Shown: positions 25,477 to 37,185, counted from the first letter of the stretch. The stretch: 64,000 bases of DNA from Meloidogyne chitwoodi (GCA_015183035.1 JACZZP010000010.1:1-64000); one strand, 5' to 3'. Notes: a model not told the origin generated them from the letters alone. Numbers and translations: made by a program.

Positions 25477-25999
25477 GCCGGAACAATACAATCCTCAACA
25501 CTATGTAAATCAGCACCAGCAGCGCCAGTCGAAGCAAAAATTGGTGGTAACGCTCCTTCCTTGATTTTAGTGTAGCGAATCTGTGGCTGTTTTGATGATG
25601 GTGGTTGACAAGTAGATTGCATACCTCCAGTATAGGGCAAATATGTACTACTCATTTTTATAATTTATTTTAAAGCACTAAAAAATATCTTAAAAATCAA
25701 TTAACAATAGAAATGTACTAAACAGTGGCTTTGAGAAAAAGAAAATACATTTAGAATGAAACTAACTAACTGGAAAAAATTCGCGTTTATTATGTGAAGC
25801 AGAAAAAAAGACAAAATCAATATATATATGACAGCTTGATTTATAATTTAGCACAAAAACAATATCCTACAATTCAGCCAAATTTAAGGGACTTACGCTT
25901 GCAAAAACACAAATAAACAGAAAATGGAAAAAACTTAAACCTTGCGAAGATTTAAGACAAACTCGAATACTCGCGAGCCAATTTTCAAAGAGTCTAGGG

Positions 26000-26085
26000 C
26001 TCCTGTACATCTCGGAAAAAGACATCTCGGTAATGGACATCTCGGTAAAAGGACATATCGGTAATGGACATTTCGGTAAATTTTT
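26000..26085. repeat. Short tandem modules resembling a solo MULE-type terminus
   Basis: About five tandem ~17-bp modules of the type 'ggacatctcggtaa' occur with small changes (gacatctcggtaat, ggacatatcggtaat, ggacatttcggtaaa). The design, many short degenerate direct repeats in under 100 bp, matches the ends of the MULE-like element at 23,968 but with another sequence. No inverted partner was found nearby, so it may be a solo end or a simple minisatellite. Confidence 0.5.
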
Positions 26086-26155
26086 ACATTTTTAACAATT
26101 TACTTTTGGTCGTTTCAGTACCAATTAACATATTACCAACGAGCAAAAATTGTAC

Positions 26156-26782
26156 GGATATACTATAGTATATCGGACGCAAAATTTTGTAACAAAAGAC
26201 ATACCATTCGATTCGTCTCGACGAGCTGAGTCGGATGGTACTACTCTCATGATGCGGAAATGCCTAAAAGTCGAGATACAAGCCCCTAAAATTTGAAAAC
26301 CCAAAGGGGGGAGTAAGCTCTACAAAGTGATTACCGCGTCTGCACCTAAATTATTTTCATTGAATTAATTATTTTGTTGTAATTTGCGCCGTAGAATAAC
26401 GCATGTACCAAAAAACCAACGAGAGATGGGCTCCCAAATCAAGAAGTCATAAAACACTCCCACTAGGTCCATGTTTGGCGTGCTTCAAGCAACTTCGATC
26501 CGTCATAACTTTGTTAATAATAGTTCAATCAAACTGATTTTGGTTTCATTCGATAGGTCTTGAAGAGACCTATCGAATGAGCTATCATACTCCTATTTGA
26601 ATTTTTACCCTCAAAAATGTGCTTACTCCCCATTTGGGTTTTCGAATTTTAGGGGCTTGTATCTCGACTTTTAGGCATTTCCGCATCATGAGAGTAGTAC
26701 CATTCGACTCAGCTCGTCGAGACGAATCAAATGGTATGTCTTTTGATACAAAATTTTGCGTCCGGTATACTAAAGTATATCC
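26156..26782. repeat. Foldback (inverted-repeat) element, ~165-bp arms
   Basis: The left arm (26,156-26,319) and right arm (26,621-26,782) are inverted copies with a few mismatches, including 'gcatttccgcatcatgagag' and 'ttaggggcttgtatctcgac'. The ~300-bp centre contains its own perfect palindrome at 26,547-26,579 (CATTCGATAGGTCT, 5-bp loop, complement). No ORF resembling a transposase lies inside. The right arm ends 28 bp from the stop codon of the neighbouring minus-strand gene. Likely a MITE or foldback transposon of unknown family. Confidence 0.8.
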
Positions 26783-26809
26783 AAATATTATTTTAATAAT
26801 TTTATAATA

Positions 26810-29800
26810 TTAAAAGAACATTTTCATAAAATTCTTCATTAATGTATTCCCTGTATCATCAATCGGTAATTGTTGAATAAATAAATGTTCTGATGAACTT
26901 GAAGGAAATTTTTGTAGATAGACTGAAGGATAAGATATCCGAAACTGAAAAAAATATATACAATTGGCTAAAGAAACTTTTAAAAATTGTCAGCCTCTAA
27001 TTTAACATTCTAAAATATTACTTATTATTAGACTAATGTTCCAAAGTATTAAAAAATTACAAAATACTCTAAAACATAGTTCTTTTAATTTTTAACTCTT
27101 CATGTCGTCTACTGGTTCGTCAATTAAAAATATCTAATAGAAAAATTACCGATTTTAATTTTTCTTCTTTTTCAGTACAACTCAAATTTTTATCAGAAAT
27201 AATTGCTTCTAGTAGAGTAGTTAAATGCGGCTCAACCAATTTTGATTGTTGTTCGTATGTTGATTTATTTATTCTATCACAAAATGTAATACTTGGTGCA
27301 AAATCACTTGGAGAAAGTGATGACTTAAATTTTGAAATTAAATCTATGACTTTAATAGGAACTTTAAACCGCTCCCTGATAAGTGAGAAAGAGATACCGC
27401 ATCCCAACAAGCCAAAAATATTCTTAAAAATTTTCTTACCCCAATTTTATTGCTTTTAATCATTTTCTGAACATCCTCTTCCAGTAATTTGGGCAGATTT
27501 GAAGAGAAAAGGCAATCAAAAATTTTATTTATCAAAATTGAAAAAATTGTTGTATTTTCAGTTATATTATTATTTTCATTTGTTTGAATAAAATAAATTG
27601 AAAATGATTGGAGTAACTAAAAAATGTATAATAGTAAGAGGTTAAAGAGAATCAGTAATGCTGCCATTTGTATAAAAAGGCAATTTTTGAAAATATTTAA
27701 AAAATTTAAATCTAAAATTTTTAGTTACAGAATTTTCAAGATTTGATTTTTCTTCTTTAAAAATAATAGCCAATAACTGTCTATCCAAACTAATTCTTTG
27801 AATATATTTGCAAAGTATTTGTAAATTTCTTAGTTTATTAGGTTGTAAAGTTAAAAGGCAAAGGCGAAAGGCAATTAATAAACGATTATCAACTGAAAAT
27901 TAAAAAAAAGAACATTTGGTTAGTTATATTTGAGTCTAAAAATTCAATTCTATGGACATTTAAGCCTAAAAAATAAACCTAATTAAAAATGATTGAAATA
28001 AAGATCTAATTATATTTTCTAGAAACATGAATTATAAACATCAAATGTAACTTTTTTGTAAACAATCAGATTATTCTCAAAAATTTACCAGTATTCCAAT
28101 CACTGATAAAGCTTTTCCCACTTGTATATAGATTCCAAATATTCTTTAAACAAATAGATATTTTTATTGGAATAATTGGTGCAATTTTAGATAATTGTTC
28201 TTTTAGAGATTCAAATAGAAATGGAGCTATAAATTTTAAAAAAATTAAAAAAAAACGAAAATTTCTTACCATTTTTTGAAATGATTAAAGGCATCGCAAG
28301 ATTTTTAACTTCATTTGGTTTATTAGTTGGTGAAATACAATTTTTGGAGATTTTTTCATTGAAAGAACAGAAAATTCGGAGAGAAGAGACCAAGTCACGC
28401 GAAAGTACTTCTGGAATTTTTTTTTTTTAAAAACTTTTAAATTATTTACCACTAGTCTCTTTGAATTGATCCACAATTCCATTTTTAGGATTAATATGCT
28501 GGCAATTCCACCTCAAGTCAGCACCAGAAAAATAAACGGGAATAAACCCGCCAAATTTAATTCCAACTGGGATTTGTTGCATTAATCTTAATCATTAACT
28601 TAATTTAATTAAAATAAAAAAACCTATTTAATAAAGAAGAATGCCAAAATTTATATTCATCATAAATTTCATTAGAACTTTGTGAATTGACAGAAGAGGG
28701 CTATTTTTAAATTAAAAATATAATGCATTTCAATTTATTATTTGATTGTGATAGACAGCGTTGTGTCTAGTGTGCATGCATTTTTTAAATTTTAACAGAA
28801 AAAAAGTGATTAAAAATAAAAAAATTAAATGCTTATTATAATTAAAAAAGCATTATAAATAAAGTTAATATTTTTACATATTCTTTTTATTTAGTCCTAT
28901 AAGCATAATAAATAATTTAAAAACAAAAAAGTAGTAGGAATTAGAAGTAATAATAATTTAAAAATACACAGGATGTAATAAAAAAAACTATTAAGTAAAT
29001 TTTTAACGCAACAAAAATCAAACTAATTAATTTCTAATTTTAGAGTGCAATAAAAAGTGCTCTTTTAACGTCTAATTACCCTGAATCTTGAATTTGCCTT
29101 TGCAGTAATTGTTGTAGTAGTACTATTTGTTATTCTTTTCTTTTCAGTCTTGTCAAGTGTTATATTCTAATGTGAAAAAATAAAAAAGTTATTCAACTTC
29201 TAAAAACCCTCTTCAGCTAAGAAGCCAAAAAAGTTAAAAAACCTCTTCTCCTCTGCTTTCACTTGCAACATTTTTATTTGTATTGCCACCAGTGCAATTA
29301 ATAACACTGCTTGTCCTCACTCTAAAGACACTTCTCGAAGAAGTTAGAATTTTTGAAGTAGTTGCCTCCTTGGTTATAGTCAATTTATTTTCTTTTAAAA
29401 CAGCGTCATCCAAAAATTTTGGATTTGAACGATTACGTACTGTTGGTGTTGTTTTACGCGATTCGCAACTAGCTGAAGCACTTCGGTTTAAAGAGAAAAT
29501 GCTTGCACTAGCACGGCTTATACTTCCGACAATCATTCCACTGAGATTGTTTCGAACGGAAGAAAGCTTCTTTTGAGGCTATAATAAAATTGTTTAAAAA
29601 AAATTTTTTTTACGCAAAATTTTTGCGGAGAAAACATTTACATTAAGAGCATCGTGAGTTCCTAATGCTAAAACCTAATTTTTTAATAAATTGCAAACCG
29701 GAGAGTCCTTTGTTTCGCTAGTTAAGTCATTGTAAGAAATAGAAAGTCGTCCATCGATTTGGTTTAACTCCAAAGACTCCAAATTTGTTGAGGCTCTAGA

Positions 29801-30369
29801 AAATGATGCAGGCTGACGTTTAGGCACTTGTTTAGGCCTTGGATTAAAGTTTTCTTCTGAACCTCTCAATGAACCAGTTCTTCGAACAGAAAATGTTGAA
29901 TCATTTTTTTGATCAAAGTCTTCGAGTTCTGCATTAATTTTTGACCAATTAAGTCTAAATGTGTAACTATTTGATAAGTTGTATTAATTATAAAATAAAC
30001 CTGTACAGAGTTGTATTGTCTTCGAATCTTGCGCTTTGTTGATCCTTGACATTAACAATAAATTTGTTGACGTTCAAGTAAAGATTTAATAAACCCTTTG
30101 CTGCATCAATTGTACATTTATTTGGTTCAAATATATTTGGAATAATTTTATGAATACACGCTAGAGCATCTCTGCCAGTAAAAGAATCAGGGAAATTTTT
30201 GAAACTACGAGTATTAGATTTAATTGGAAGTTGTTGTGTAAATTGGTGCAGTACAATCTTCCACTATAAAAATTAAACATAATAAAGCCAAGTAAATTTT
30301 TTTATCAAAATTTTTTAAAACCTGATTTGAATGTTGAAATTGGTTTTCACGTAGACGTGTAGCTGACAT
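26810..30369 (-). CDS. DEPDC1-like DEP-domain protein (LET-99/TOE-2 family; 14 exons, ~741 aa)
   Basis: Exons, minus strand: 30322-30369, 30001-30263, 29699-29966, 29642-29674, 29243-29578, 29080-29166, 28624-28700, 28450-28586, 28270-28410, 28089-28226, 27729-27892, 27440-27616, 27150-27371 and 26810-26944; all phases match. Residues ~17-105 form a DEP domain (WKIVLHQF ... FTGRDALACIHKIIP ... KFIVNVKD). A Ser/Thr-rich linker follows. The second half resembles the degenerate RhoGAP-like part of DEPDC1 (AFRLCLLTLQPNKLRNLQIL), and the end matches its tail pattern (LLEAIISDKNL, EKEEKLK, YPSVYLQKFP). In C. elegans, LET-99 of this family acts at the cell cortex in spindle positioning. Which paralogue this is cannot be settled here. 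One intron (29,675-29,698) is only 24 bp. Confidence 0.85.
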
Positions 30370-30822
30370 AATTGTTATTAACTAAAATCAATTAAATAAA
30401 AAAGAAATAAAAATGTAACTAGGAGATAGAAATTAGAAAAAATGAAAAGTCAACAAGATTGGAGATGTAAAATAATATAGAACATCAGAGAAAAAAAGTA
30501 AAAACGATAAACACACGTAAATTTAAATTGACATTTTCCCGCTCTTTTTCGCAAACTCAAATGAGTCCGGACTACTAGTTGTACACTGCAAAATAATTTT
30601 ACACCTTTTCAAAAATAAGTTGGAATTTAGCATTTTTATTATATTTAACAACTTGAAAAAAAATTAAACTATGATTAATAAGATTAAATAATATATATTA
30701 GTCAGTTGTAAGCGTTAAAATATTTTTGTTTTAAATGGCAGGCTGACTCTCCACAAATCTTTTTACATTTCTTAAAAACTAAAAAATTATTTTTTAATAA
30801 AAAAAATAATAAAATTTATGTA
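30370..30822. other. Divergent intergenic region
   Basis: This ~450-bp AT-rich stretch separates the minus-strand DEP-domain gene from the plus-strand chitin-binding protein gene, so both promoters should lie here. A less AT-rich patch at ~30,535-30,590 is the only composition break. No specific site was recognised. Confidence 0.5.
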
Positions 30823-33800
30823 ATGAAAACTTTTTTAAATTTATTAGCTATTTTTTTAATTCTTTTTAAATTATTACTTAACAATTTTCATTTGATCCAA
30901 GCTGAAGAAAATTTTTCATTTGGTAGAACTAAAATTTAAAAATTCAACTGAATCTCATATTTGGACAATTTTCAGATTAAAAAGGGTTCAAAATGTCTTT
31001 AAATTATTTTTAGAATATTTAATTTATTCTATTTAATTGTAGCCCAGAATTTTTTGGTTTTATTTAAATTTTGGACGTTTATTTGAGAGTGAACATCAAT
31101 TAGAATAAACCTCAAAAATTTCTTAAAAAAATAATACTCAAAATTAAGCCAAAAAACCTTTTATAGATAGATTTTGGAACTCAAATTCAGCAGAAAAAGA
31201 TTTAGAAATATCAGAAGAAAATAGTGAAGAAGAAAATAAAATTTTTGAAGAAAAAGAACAAAAAAATGAAGAAAAAATTAAAAAAATAAATTTACAAACA
31301 TATTGTTTTGGAAACGGGAAAGTGTTCCAACTTGGCTCTTGTAGTTCTACATTTTTAAAATGTGAAGAATTTAATAATAGAAAACAAAGTTTTAGTTTTG
31401 AAGAATGTCCTTTAGGTCAAGTTTTTATAGGAAAAAAATGTAAGTTTTTTAAAACTTTCTTTCAAGTTTCATATTGTTTTTCTCAAGAAAATTGTTTAAA
31501 AATATAAAAAATTTGTCAAAGAATATTTTTTTATTCTAGTAGTAAGGAAGTTTTATTTGTTAACCCACTTAAATTGTCCTTTCTATTAGAATAAATTTTA
31601 AATTAAAAAAAAATAAAATTTTTTAAAGGCAAACCAGCACGCCGTGTTAAAGACTGTTTCCTTCCCCAAGTGAATTTGCTTAATGATGCTACAGAAAAAT
31701 TAGCACAAGTTTATTTTTAATTTTATTAATAATTTTGGAATAAAATAATAAAAAATAAATTATTAGGCTGTCCATTTTTGTGACCGCCATAGGCCTTTTA
31801 CCCCAACAATTTATTTTTCTGATGGGAATTCTCCAAAGGAGAAATGTTCAAGACAAGCTTTACTTTGTCGAGGATCTGCCGTTAAACCTTTGGCTATTAG
31901 TTGTCCTACAGGTAAATTTTGAAAAAAATGATTATTTTAAGAAAAATATTCTTCAAACTATAATGGACTCTAAAATTATAATTATAATTTTAAGGAAAAA
32001 TTCTTTTAATGAACAATATGACTTGTATAAAATCACCAGAGCATTGTATTAACTCTATTAGTGAAAAGATAACACCTATTAAAAATTATTTGTTGAACCT
32101 TTTTTGTGATGAATATGGAGAGGAGAATGCTCCTCTATTTCCTCAATCGTTGTTTAAAGCAACAGAGGGAAGATGTAGAAATTGGTTAGTTTACAAAATA
32201 TATGCTTACGATCAACAAACATTTTGATGTGTTGATCTTTTGGTAGGTGATGAGTTGGGTTTGATCAAAGTAGCCTTAAAAATTTATTATTTACTATTAA
32301 CTAAGTTTTTAAATATATTCAAAGGTATGCTGTTTGTGAAGAAACTAGTGAGCCTGAATTTGTATTCTGTGACGGTGGAAAAATTTTTGACAAACAAAAA
32401 GAGCTGTGTCGACGAATTCTTCCTGAAGACCAATGCCCACATCTTAGCGCATGCAGGCAACATTTATTTAAAAATATATTTTTTTAATTATTTTAAAAAA
32501 TTTGAAGAGGTTGGGAGTGGAGAATGAGTGCTGTAGGCGACTGCCGTTCAGAATTTATTTATTGCAATGGAATGCGTCCACAACTTTTACAATGCAAACG
32601 TCCTGGTGATGTTTTTAAGGATGGTGAGTGCATGCCAGCAAACGTTGCAAATTGTAATGTTTGTCAGCCTGGGGAAACGAAACGTTCTACTGACAAATGC
32701 GAGGAAGTATGTTATTTTTCGAGTTAAAATTTTTTTTCAAAAATATTGTAAAATTCTGAACCTTTGTATACAGAAGTATTATTATTTATTATAAAATTTC
32801 AAAATTTTATTTCAATTATAAAATGAAATGAATTTTTAAATTTGATATATGCCTCCTTCTCTCTCCCTCTCTCTCTCTTATATACTATACCTTAATTAAT
32901 TAAAAAATACCGATAAAGTAATTTTTCACATCTAATTAAAACTTTCCAGAATGTTGTTTGCCTTTTTTTTCTTAAATTTTAGTTTTTCTTCTGCGAAAGC
33001 AATGATAATACGCCTACACATTGGAAACCATATATGTGCACTGCTGGTAAACTTTTTCATCCAGAACGGCGAGAGTGTGTATCTTCTAACGAGTTTCAAT
33101 GTCCTATAAAGACTCAAGCAAAATTTAATTTTTTTATTTTATAAAATTTTAAAATTTAGTGTAAAGAAGGCGATTATTATTCTGTAGAATGTGGAGATTT
33201 CTTTCTCTGTTTTCATGGTAAATATGTTATTGCAAAATGCCCAGACTGGACTCAATGGAATGGGAAAGAGCGTCGTTGTGTTTTTTCTGAAAAATGTCGA
33301 AGATTTAAGGTTTTTCGTCCAAAAAATCTAAAAAATTATTTTAGAATCAAATGCCGTCTACTGCTTTTACAAAAAAGGCCTGTTTTGAAGGAGATATTCG
33401 TCCATCCTCAGATTGCAAAAGCTTTGAGGAATGCTTTTCAAACACTTGGATAAGTAAATCATGCAAAACATATTCTAATGACAGGCTTAAAGGTTTTAAA
33501 AACATTTCTCGAACTTTTTTAGTTTTTTTAACAAAAGATCCATGCCATTTTTGCAAAGAAAAACAGACTAGAATATTTAAAAAAGAGAAGTTTGATGATT
33601 ATTATCCATTGGAAAAACTTTTGCCTCAAGGTTTTAATCCTTTTAACGAAAAGATTGGAATAAAAAAGAGACATTGTATTGAAGGAGAGGTATGGAAATA
33701 TTTAATGGTTCTTCTTCATATAATAAATATAAGTATGATCATGACTATGTCGAATTTAAAAATTTATTTTCTAATGTTCTCTTCACTATATGTTCCTTAC

Positions 33801-35511
33801 CCTCTATTTGTAGTATGAGAGGAACCATTAAAATTTTTTAATTTTTTTTAATTTTTTAAATTTAAGAAAATAATAAATAAACATGATTGCACACACTTTA
33901 TGGAATGTATAAACGGAGATTGGTTTAATCTTGCCTGTCCAACAAATTATTATTTTAATACTAAAACATTGGGTTGCGTCCTGGCTACATCTTCATTAAA
34001 TTCTTCCGCTATTCCAATTTGTCAAGAATTTGAAAATAAAAATAATTTAAATATTTTTTCATTAAAAACCAACAAAAATAGCCAATCTTTTCATTTATTG
34101 CCTCTTTATTCTGTTAATAATTCGATTTATGTTAATAGAGCTACTTCAGGTTTAGGGCCTCTCCCTGAATTGAATGATAGAATTTTAAAGGCAAATTATG
34201 TGAGATTATTTTTTTAATGTATTAATTATATTTAATTTTTTTTAATAGTTAAATAAACCAATTATCCTGATTTTATTTTTAGAAAGGCAGTTTTGAATTT
34301 TGTACAGCAAAATCTCCTCTTAGAATTCCAAATTTATTTGATTGTACAAAAGTAATAATTTTTGATATTTAAATTAAAAATCCACTTTTACAGTACAGTG
34401 AATGTGCACTTGATAGAGGTGGGTATTATACAGAAAAACAGTGTGCTCTAGGAACTCAATTCGATCCCTTAAAGTTACAATGCACATACAAGTGAGTAAA
34501 GACGTTAGAAATCAATTTAAAAATAATTTATAAAATTATTTTTAATCTTTGAAAATTAAAAAAATTTAAACTCTAAAAATCAAAGAAAATATATTGAAAA
34601 AACAGTTATACATGTCTATCGACAAATTGTACTTCTGGATTTCGCCAATCATTACTGCAATGCGGCACTGCAAAAGAATGTCGTGAGGGAAAATGGCATG
34701 AATTTACTTGTCCAAATTCTATGGCCTTTATTGAGGGAAAATGTAGTGAATATATTACTTGTCAGAAAAGTAAGTATTTTTAATACAATGAAACTTAAAA
34801 ATCAAATTTTATTTATTCAAGTTTAAACTTATTTCTTCCCAAGATGAAATCGCAAATGCTGGACAATGTAGAGAAGGAACTGCAAAGGCGCATCCTCGTG
34901 ATTGTTCAAAATATTTACTTTGCCGCTATGGTCAATTACTTGAAGAAAGCTGTCATTTAGGACATCGTTTTAATCCAAAGGCAGCCAATAGACCACTTAA
35001 CATTTATTTAAGTTTTCAATAAATAAGTTTACAGATTAGTCAATGTGATCCAAACTATGTTTGCCTTTCCATACATTTACCACCCTGCTTTGAAGGAGAA
35101 ATTCGTCCAATAAACTCAAATAAATTAACAGAATGCCAATCAGAATATGAACACTGTTTGGATGGAAAATTTCATAAACAAATATGTCCTTTTGGTGAAA
35201 GATTTTATTTGGGAAAATGTGAAGCTTTTGAAAAATGTGGAACAAATAAAAATAATAATATTGTGGTAGTAAATAATGTTGGAATTTATGAAAAATGTCA
35301 GGCAAGTTTATTTTATTTTTTAATGAAATACATATAAGGGCACTTTTAGGAATCAGCAGGCCTCTTAGGATTTCGTTCCGACCGTCAAAATTGTTCAAAG
35401 TTTTATCAATGCGCTTCAGGAAAATGGATACAAAAGGATTGTGCTAAAGGAACAGTTTTTAATCCAGCAATAGGTGTTTGTGATTGGCCTACAAATGTTC
35501 CCTCTTGTTGA
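30823..35511 (+). CDS. cbd-1: Secreted multi-domain chitin-binding (peritrophin-A/CBM14) protein, CBD-1-like
   Basis: The ATG at 30,823 opens a signal peptide (about 27 residues ending LIQA before EENFSF). After an acidic Glu/Lys-rich stretch, exons from 31,167 to 35,511 encode about 12-14 peritrophin-A-type units, each with a C...C...C-x(5-12)-C...C-x(4-14)-C rhythm and 'G..F.....C' endings. Clear ones: [14 protein letters not shown] (~31,300), [17 protein letters not shown] (~33,160), [19 protein letters not shown] (~34,870) and the last, [14 protein letters not shown] ending VPSC-stop (35,370-35,511). Known exon ends include 30823-30922, 31167-31439, 31629-31708 and 31767-31911. The C. elegans protein with about 12 such domains, CBD-1, is an eggshell/vitelline-layer component. 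Equivalence is inferred from architecture. One intron after ~32,458 appears to use a GC donor. Confidence 0.82.
32855..32879. repeat. CT-rich microsatellite in an intron of the chitin-binding gene
   Basis: About 25 bases of CT-rich sequence, ending in a (CT)n run, lie in the intron between chitin-binding units five and six. Likely a simple intronic microsatellite, possibly contributing pyrimidine-rich context. Confidence 0.8.
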
Positions 35512-35935
35512 AGAAAATATTTTTAAATTTTTTAAAGATGAAAAAGAAATGATAAAAATTAATATTTATTTTTTAAAATATTTATACATTTTTCAAAAAT
35601 TTTTTTAATAAAAATATTTTTTGTTTTTTATTATTGTGATCAAATAATAAAAGATAAAATTTAAAATGTTTTTTCTCATCTCCACTTCCAATTTTGTTGA
35701 CAGCTGGGAATAATAATAAATTTAAAAATTGCTGATCTTCTGGGTGTGAGATTACTAAAATATGTTATGAATCACGTCTGTTTTTAATTGTTAAAAGATG
35801 TGAACACCAATTTTTTTTGAAAAGTACACTCAGTTTCCCGTCCTTCTGCTACTTTATCGACTTCAATCAATTAAATGAAAAATTTTACTTTCTTCCGCTA
35901 TAAAATTGATTTTTAAATTTTAAAACAAGTAAAAG
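35512..35935. other. Intergenic, nothing recognised
   Basis: AT-rich sequence between two plus-strand genes. It contains AATAAA-like hexamers (for example near 35,607 and 35,645) that could serve 3' end formation of the chitin-binding gene. No other feature was seen. Confidence 0.4.
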
Positions 35936-36524
35936 TTGAAAAAGAATAAAATGTTTTATTCTTTTACTATTAGTTTGTCCACTATTTCAATTTTATTTTT
36001 AATTTTGCACAAATCTGATTCAGCAAAATATTGTCATTCTGGACAAAATTCACGTTATACTCAAAAACATTGCTCCTCTGGAAGCATAGGTCAGTTAAAT
36101 GAAATTAGAGGAGTTTCAGGTTAATTGTATTTGGAGTTTAGTTTAAGTTTACAAAAATTCTTTACAATATTTTCTACAATAATTCATATTTTGTTATTCA
36201 TAAGCGAGGGGAATAAATGAGCAAGACCAAAAAATATTAAATTACAAATTTCTTTCTTAAGATATCGAATACGTCTGTCACAAATATTCATGTGAGGGTG
36301 GTCGATGTTAGTTTAATAACCTTTAATATTTTAAATGGTTACATATTAAGCTCCTTTTGTACTACGTACATGTGCACCTAAAGCATCAAGTAAATGTTTT
36401 GCTGGTTCAAGGATTTGCCTATTTTCAAGTTTAACATATTTACAATAATCAAAAGTTAATTTATTTTTTACTAGGAGGAAAAGGAAATTGTCAAGTATGC
36501 AAAGATGATTTTTGTAATGAATAA
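35936..36524 (+). CDS. Small secreted 10-cysteine protein, three-finger/ET-module-like
   Basis: An N-terminal signal peptide (MFYSFTISLSTISILFLILH, cleaved near SDSA) is followed by four coding segments that join as 35936-36120, 36261 to ~36298, 36352 to ~36432 and 36476-36524. The mature part carries ten cysteines (KYC, KHC, YVC, YSC, RTC, SKC, RIC, GNC, QVC, DFC) and ends CKDDFCNE-stop. A C-x-D-x-C-N-like ending is typical of three-finger (Ly6/uPAR) and nematode ET-module proteins. There is no GPI signal or membrane tail, so it is probably secreted. Either of two nearby ATGs (35,936 or 35,951) could start it. Function unknown. The internal splice sites were chosen by frame and carry some doubt. 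Confidence 0.6.
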
Positions 36525-36672
36525 ATAATAAAATAATGAATTTTAATATTTTCTTTAATAAAAATTTATTTTTGATGTAAAATATTATTGTATAAATTTA
36601 TTTTTTTCTTAATATTTTAATTTTGCATTTTTTAGAATTATTTAGTTCTATTTCAACATTTATTTAATTACT

Positions 36673-37185
36673 TTATTTCCAATAGTAAGGCATCATCGCT
36701 GGTTGCGCTCCAATACTACTACTATTTGAATGTAATAATGCAGCCCCAAGAATTGCTAATCCGCCTGCCATTCCAATTTTTGTTTTACTCCATTTACCAT
36801 CCTTGCTATTTTTAAAAAGATTTTTGGTTTTGTTCCATAAACCTTTTTCTTTATTTGTATCGCTTCTAGGAACTTAAAAAAATACAACTTTTAAACTTTT
36901 CTTAAGTTGTAATATTAAGTTTTACATTCTAATTTTATTTGTTCCTTATTTTTATGCTTTTTTTCAAGTTTTATTTTAGAATTGTAATTTTATTATTGTC
37001 GACATGAATTTTTACAATTAAACTTAAGTTTACAATTATAGTTTAAACTCATACATACCTCTACGTAGTATATCCCCCGAAATTTCAGCATTTATTTGCG
37101 AACACAATTCAAATAAAATTAAAAAAGCAAATATAAATAAAATTATTAAATTGAGGAAACTTTTTTTAGTCAAGTTGGTAGACAT
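36673..37185 (-). CDS. Small protein with signal/anchor and glycine-zipper segment (~108 aa)
   Basis: Two exons, 37059-37185 and 36673-36872, join in phase. Residues ~11-33 form a hydrophobic leader (LNLIIL ... FELCSQINA) with a likely cleavage after QINA. A basic linker (KEKGLWNKTKNLFKN) leads to a glycine-rich hydrophobic segment KIGMAGGLAILGAALL, then a short Ser/Met/Tyr tail ending PYYWK. The layout is shared with the next gene upstream (37,493-38,107): leader, Lys-rich linker, glycine-spaced hydrophobic segment, short tail. No named family is recognised. A secreted protein with a membrane-inserting glycine zipper is one reading. Confidence 0.65.

Larger units (their letters stand above)
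23494..25655 (-). pseudogene. dut-1: dUTP pyrophosphatase (dUTPase) pseudogene interrupted by two DNA transposons
   Basis: dUTPase hydrolyses dUTP to dUMP, keeping uracil out of DNA. Recognisable parts in order on the minus strand: motif 1 region (residues GAAGADLHSVEDCIVPA, ~25,490-25,550); KYLVSTEIKIALP (~24,812-24,850); DGYYG at ~23,960; IAPRSGL and [13 protein letters not shown] (~23,770-23,850); SVGDRIAQIICTSY (~23,640-23,690); and a tail VTNLDKTVRG ending at 23,494. Damage: a 566-bp element sits in the first exon (8-bp target duplication), an 843-bp element sits in the next exon (8-9-bp duplication), the splice acceptor before IAPRSGL lacks an AG, one extra T in a T-run (~23,757) shifts the frame into a stop, and the C-terminal motif 5 (normally a GFGSTG-like P-loop) is degraded. 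The gene therefore looks dead here, and an intact copy would be expected elsewhere. Confidence 0.88.
25656..26809. other. Intergenic region of repeats upstream of the dUTPase pseudogene
   Basis: Apart from the tandem modules (26,000-26,085) and the foldback element (26,156-26,782) this stretch holds only AT-rich sequence. The former dUTPase promoter should lie just above 25,655. No gene was found. Confidence 0.6.

Noticed and set aside
25333..25575. Plus-strand open frame over the Merlin-like right arm and the dUTPase exon
   Set aside because: Shadow of the dUTPase first exon on the other strand and of the TIR.
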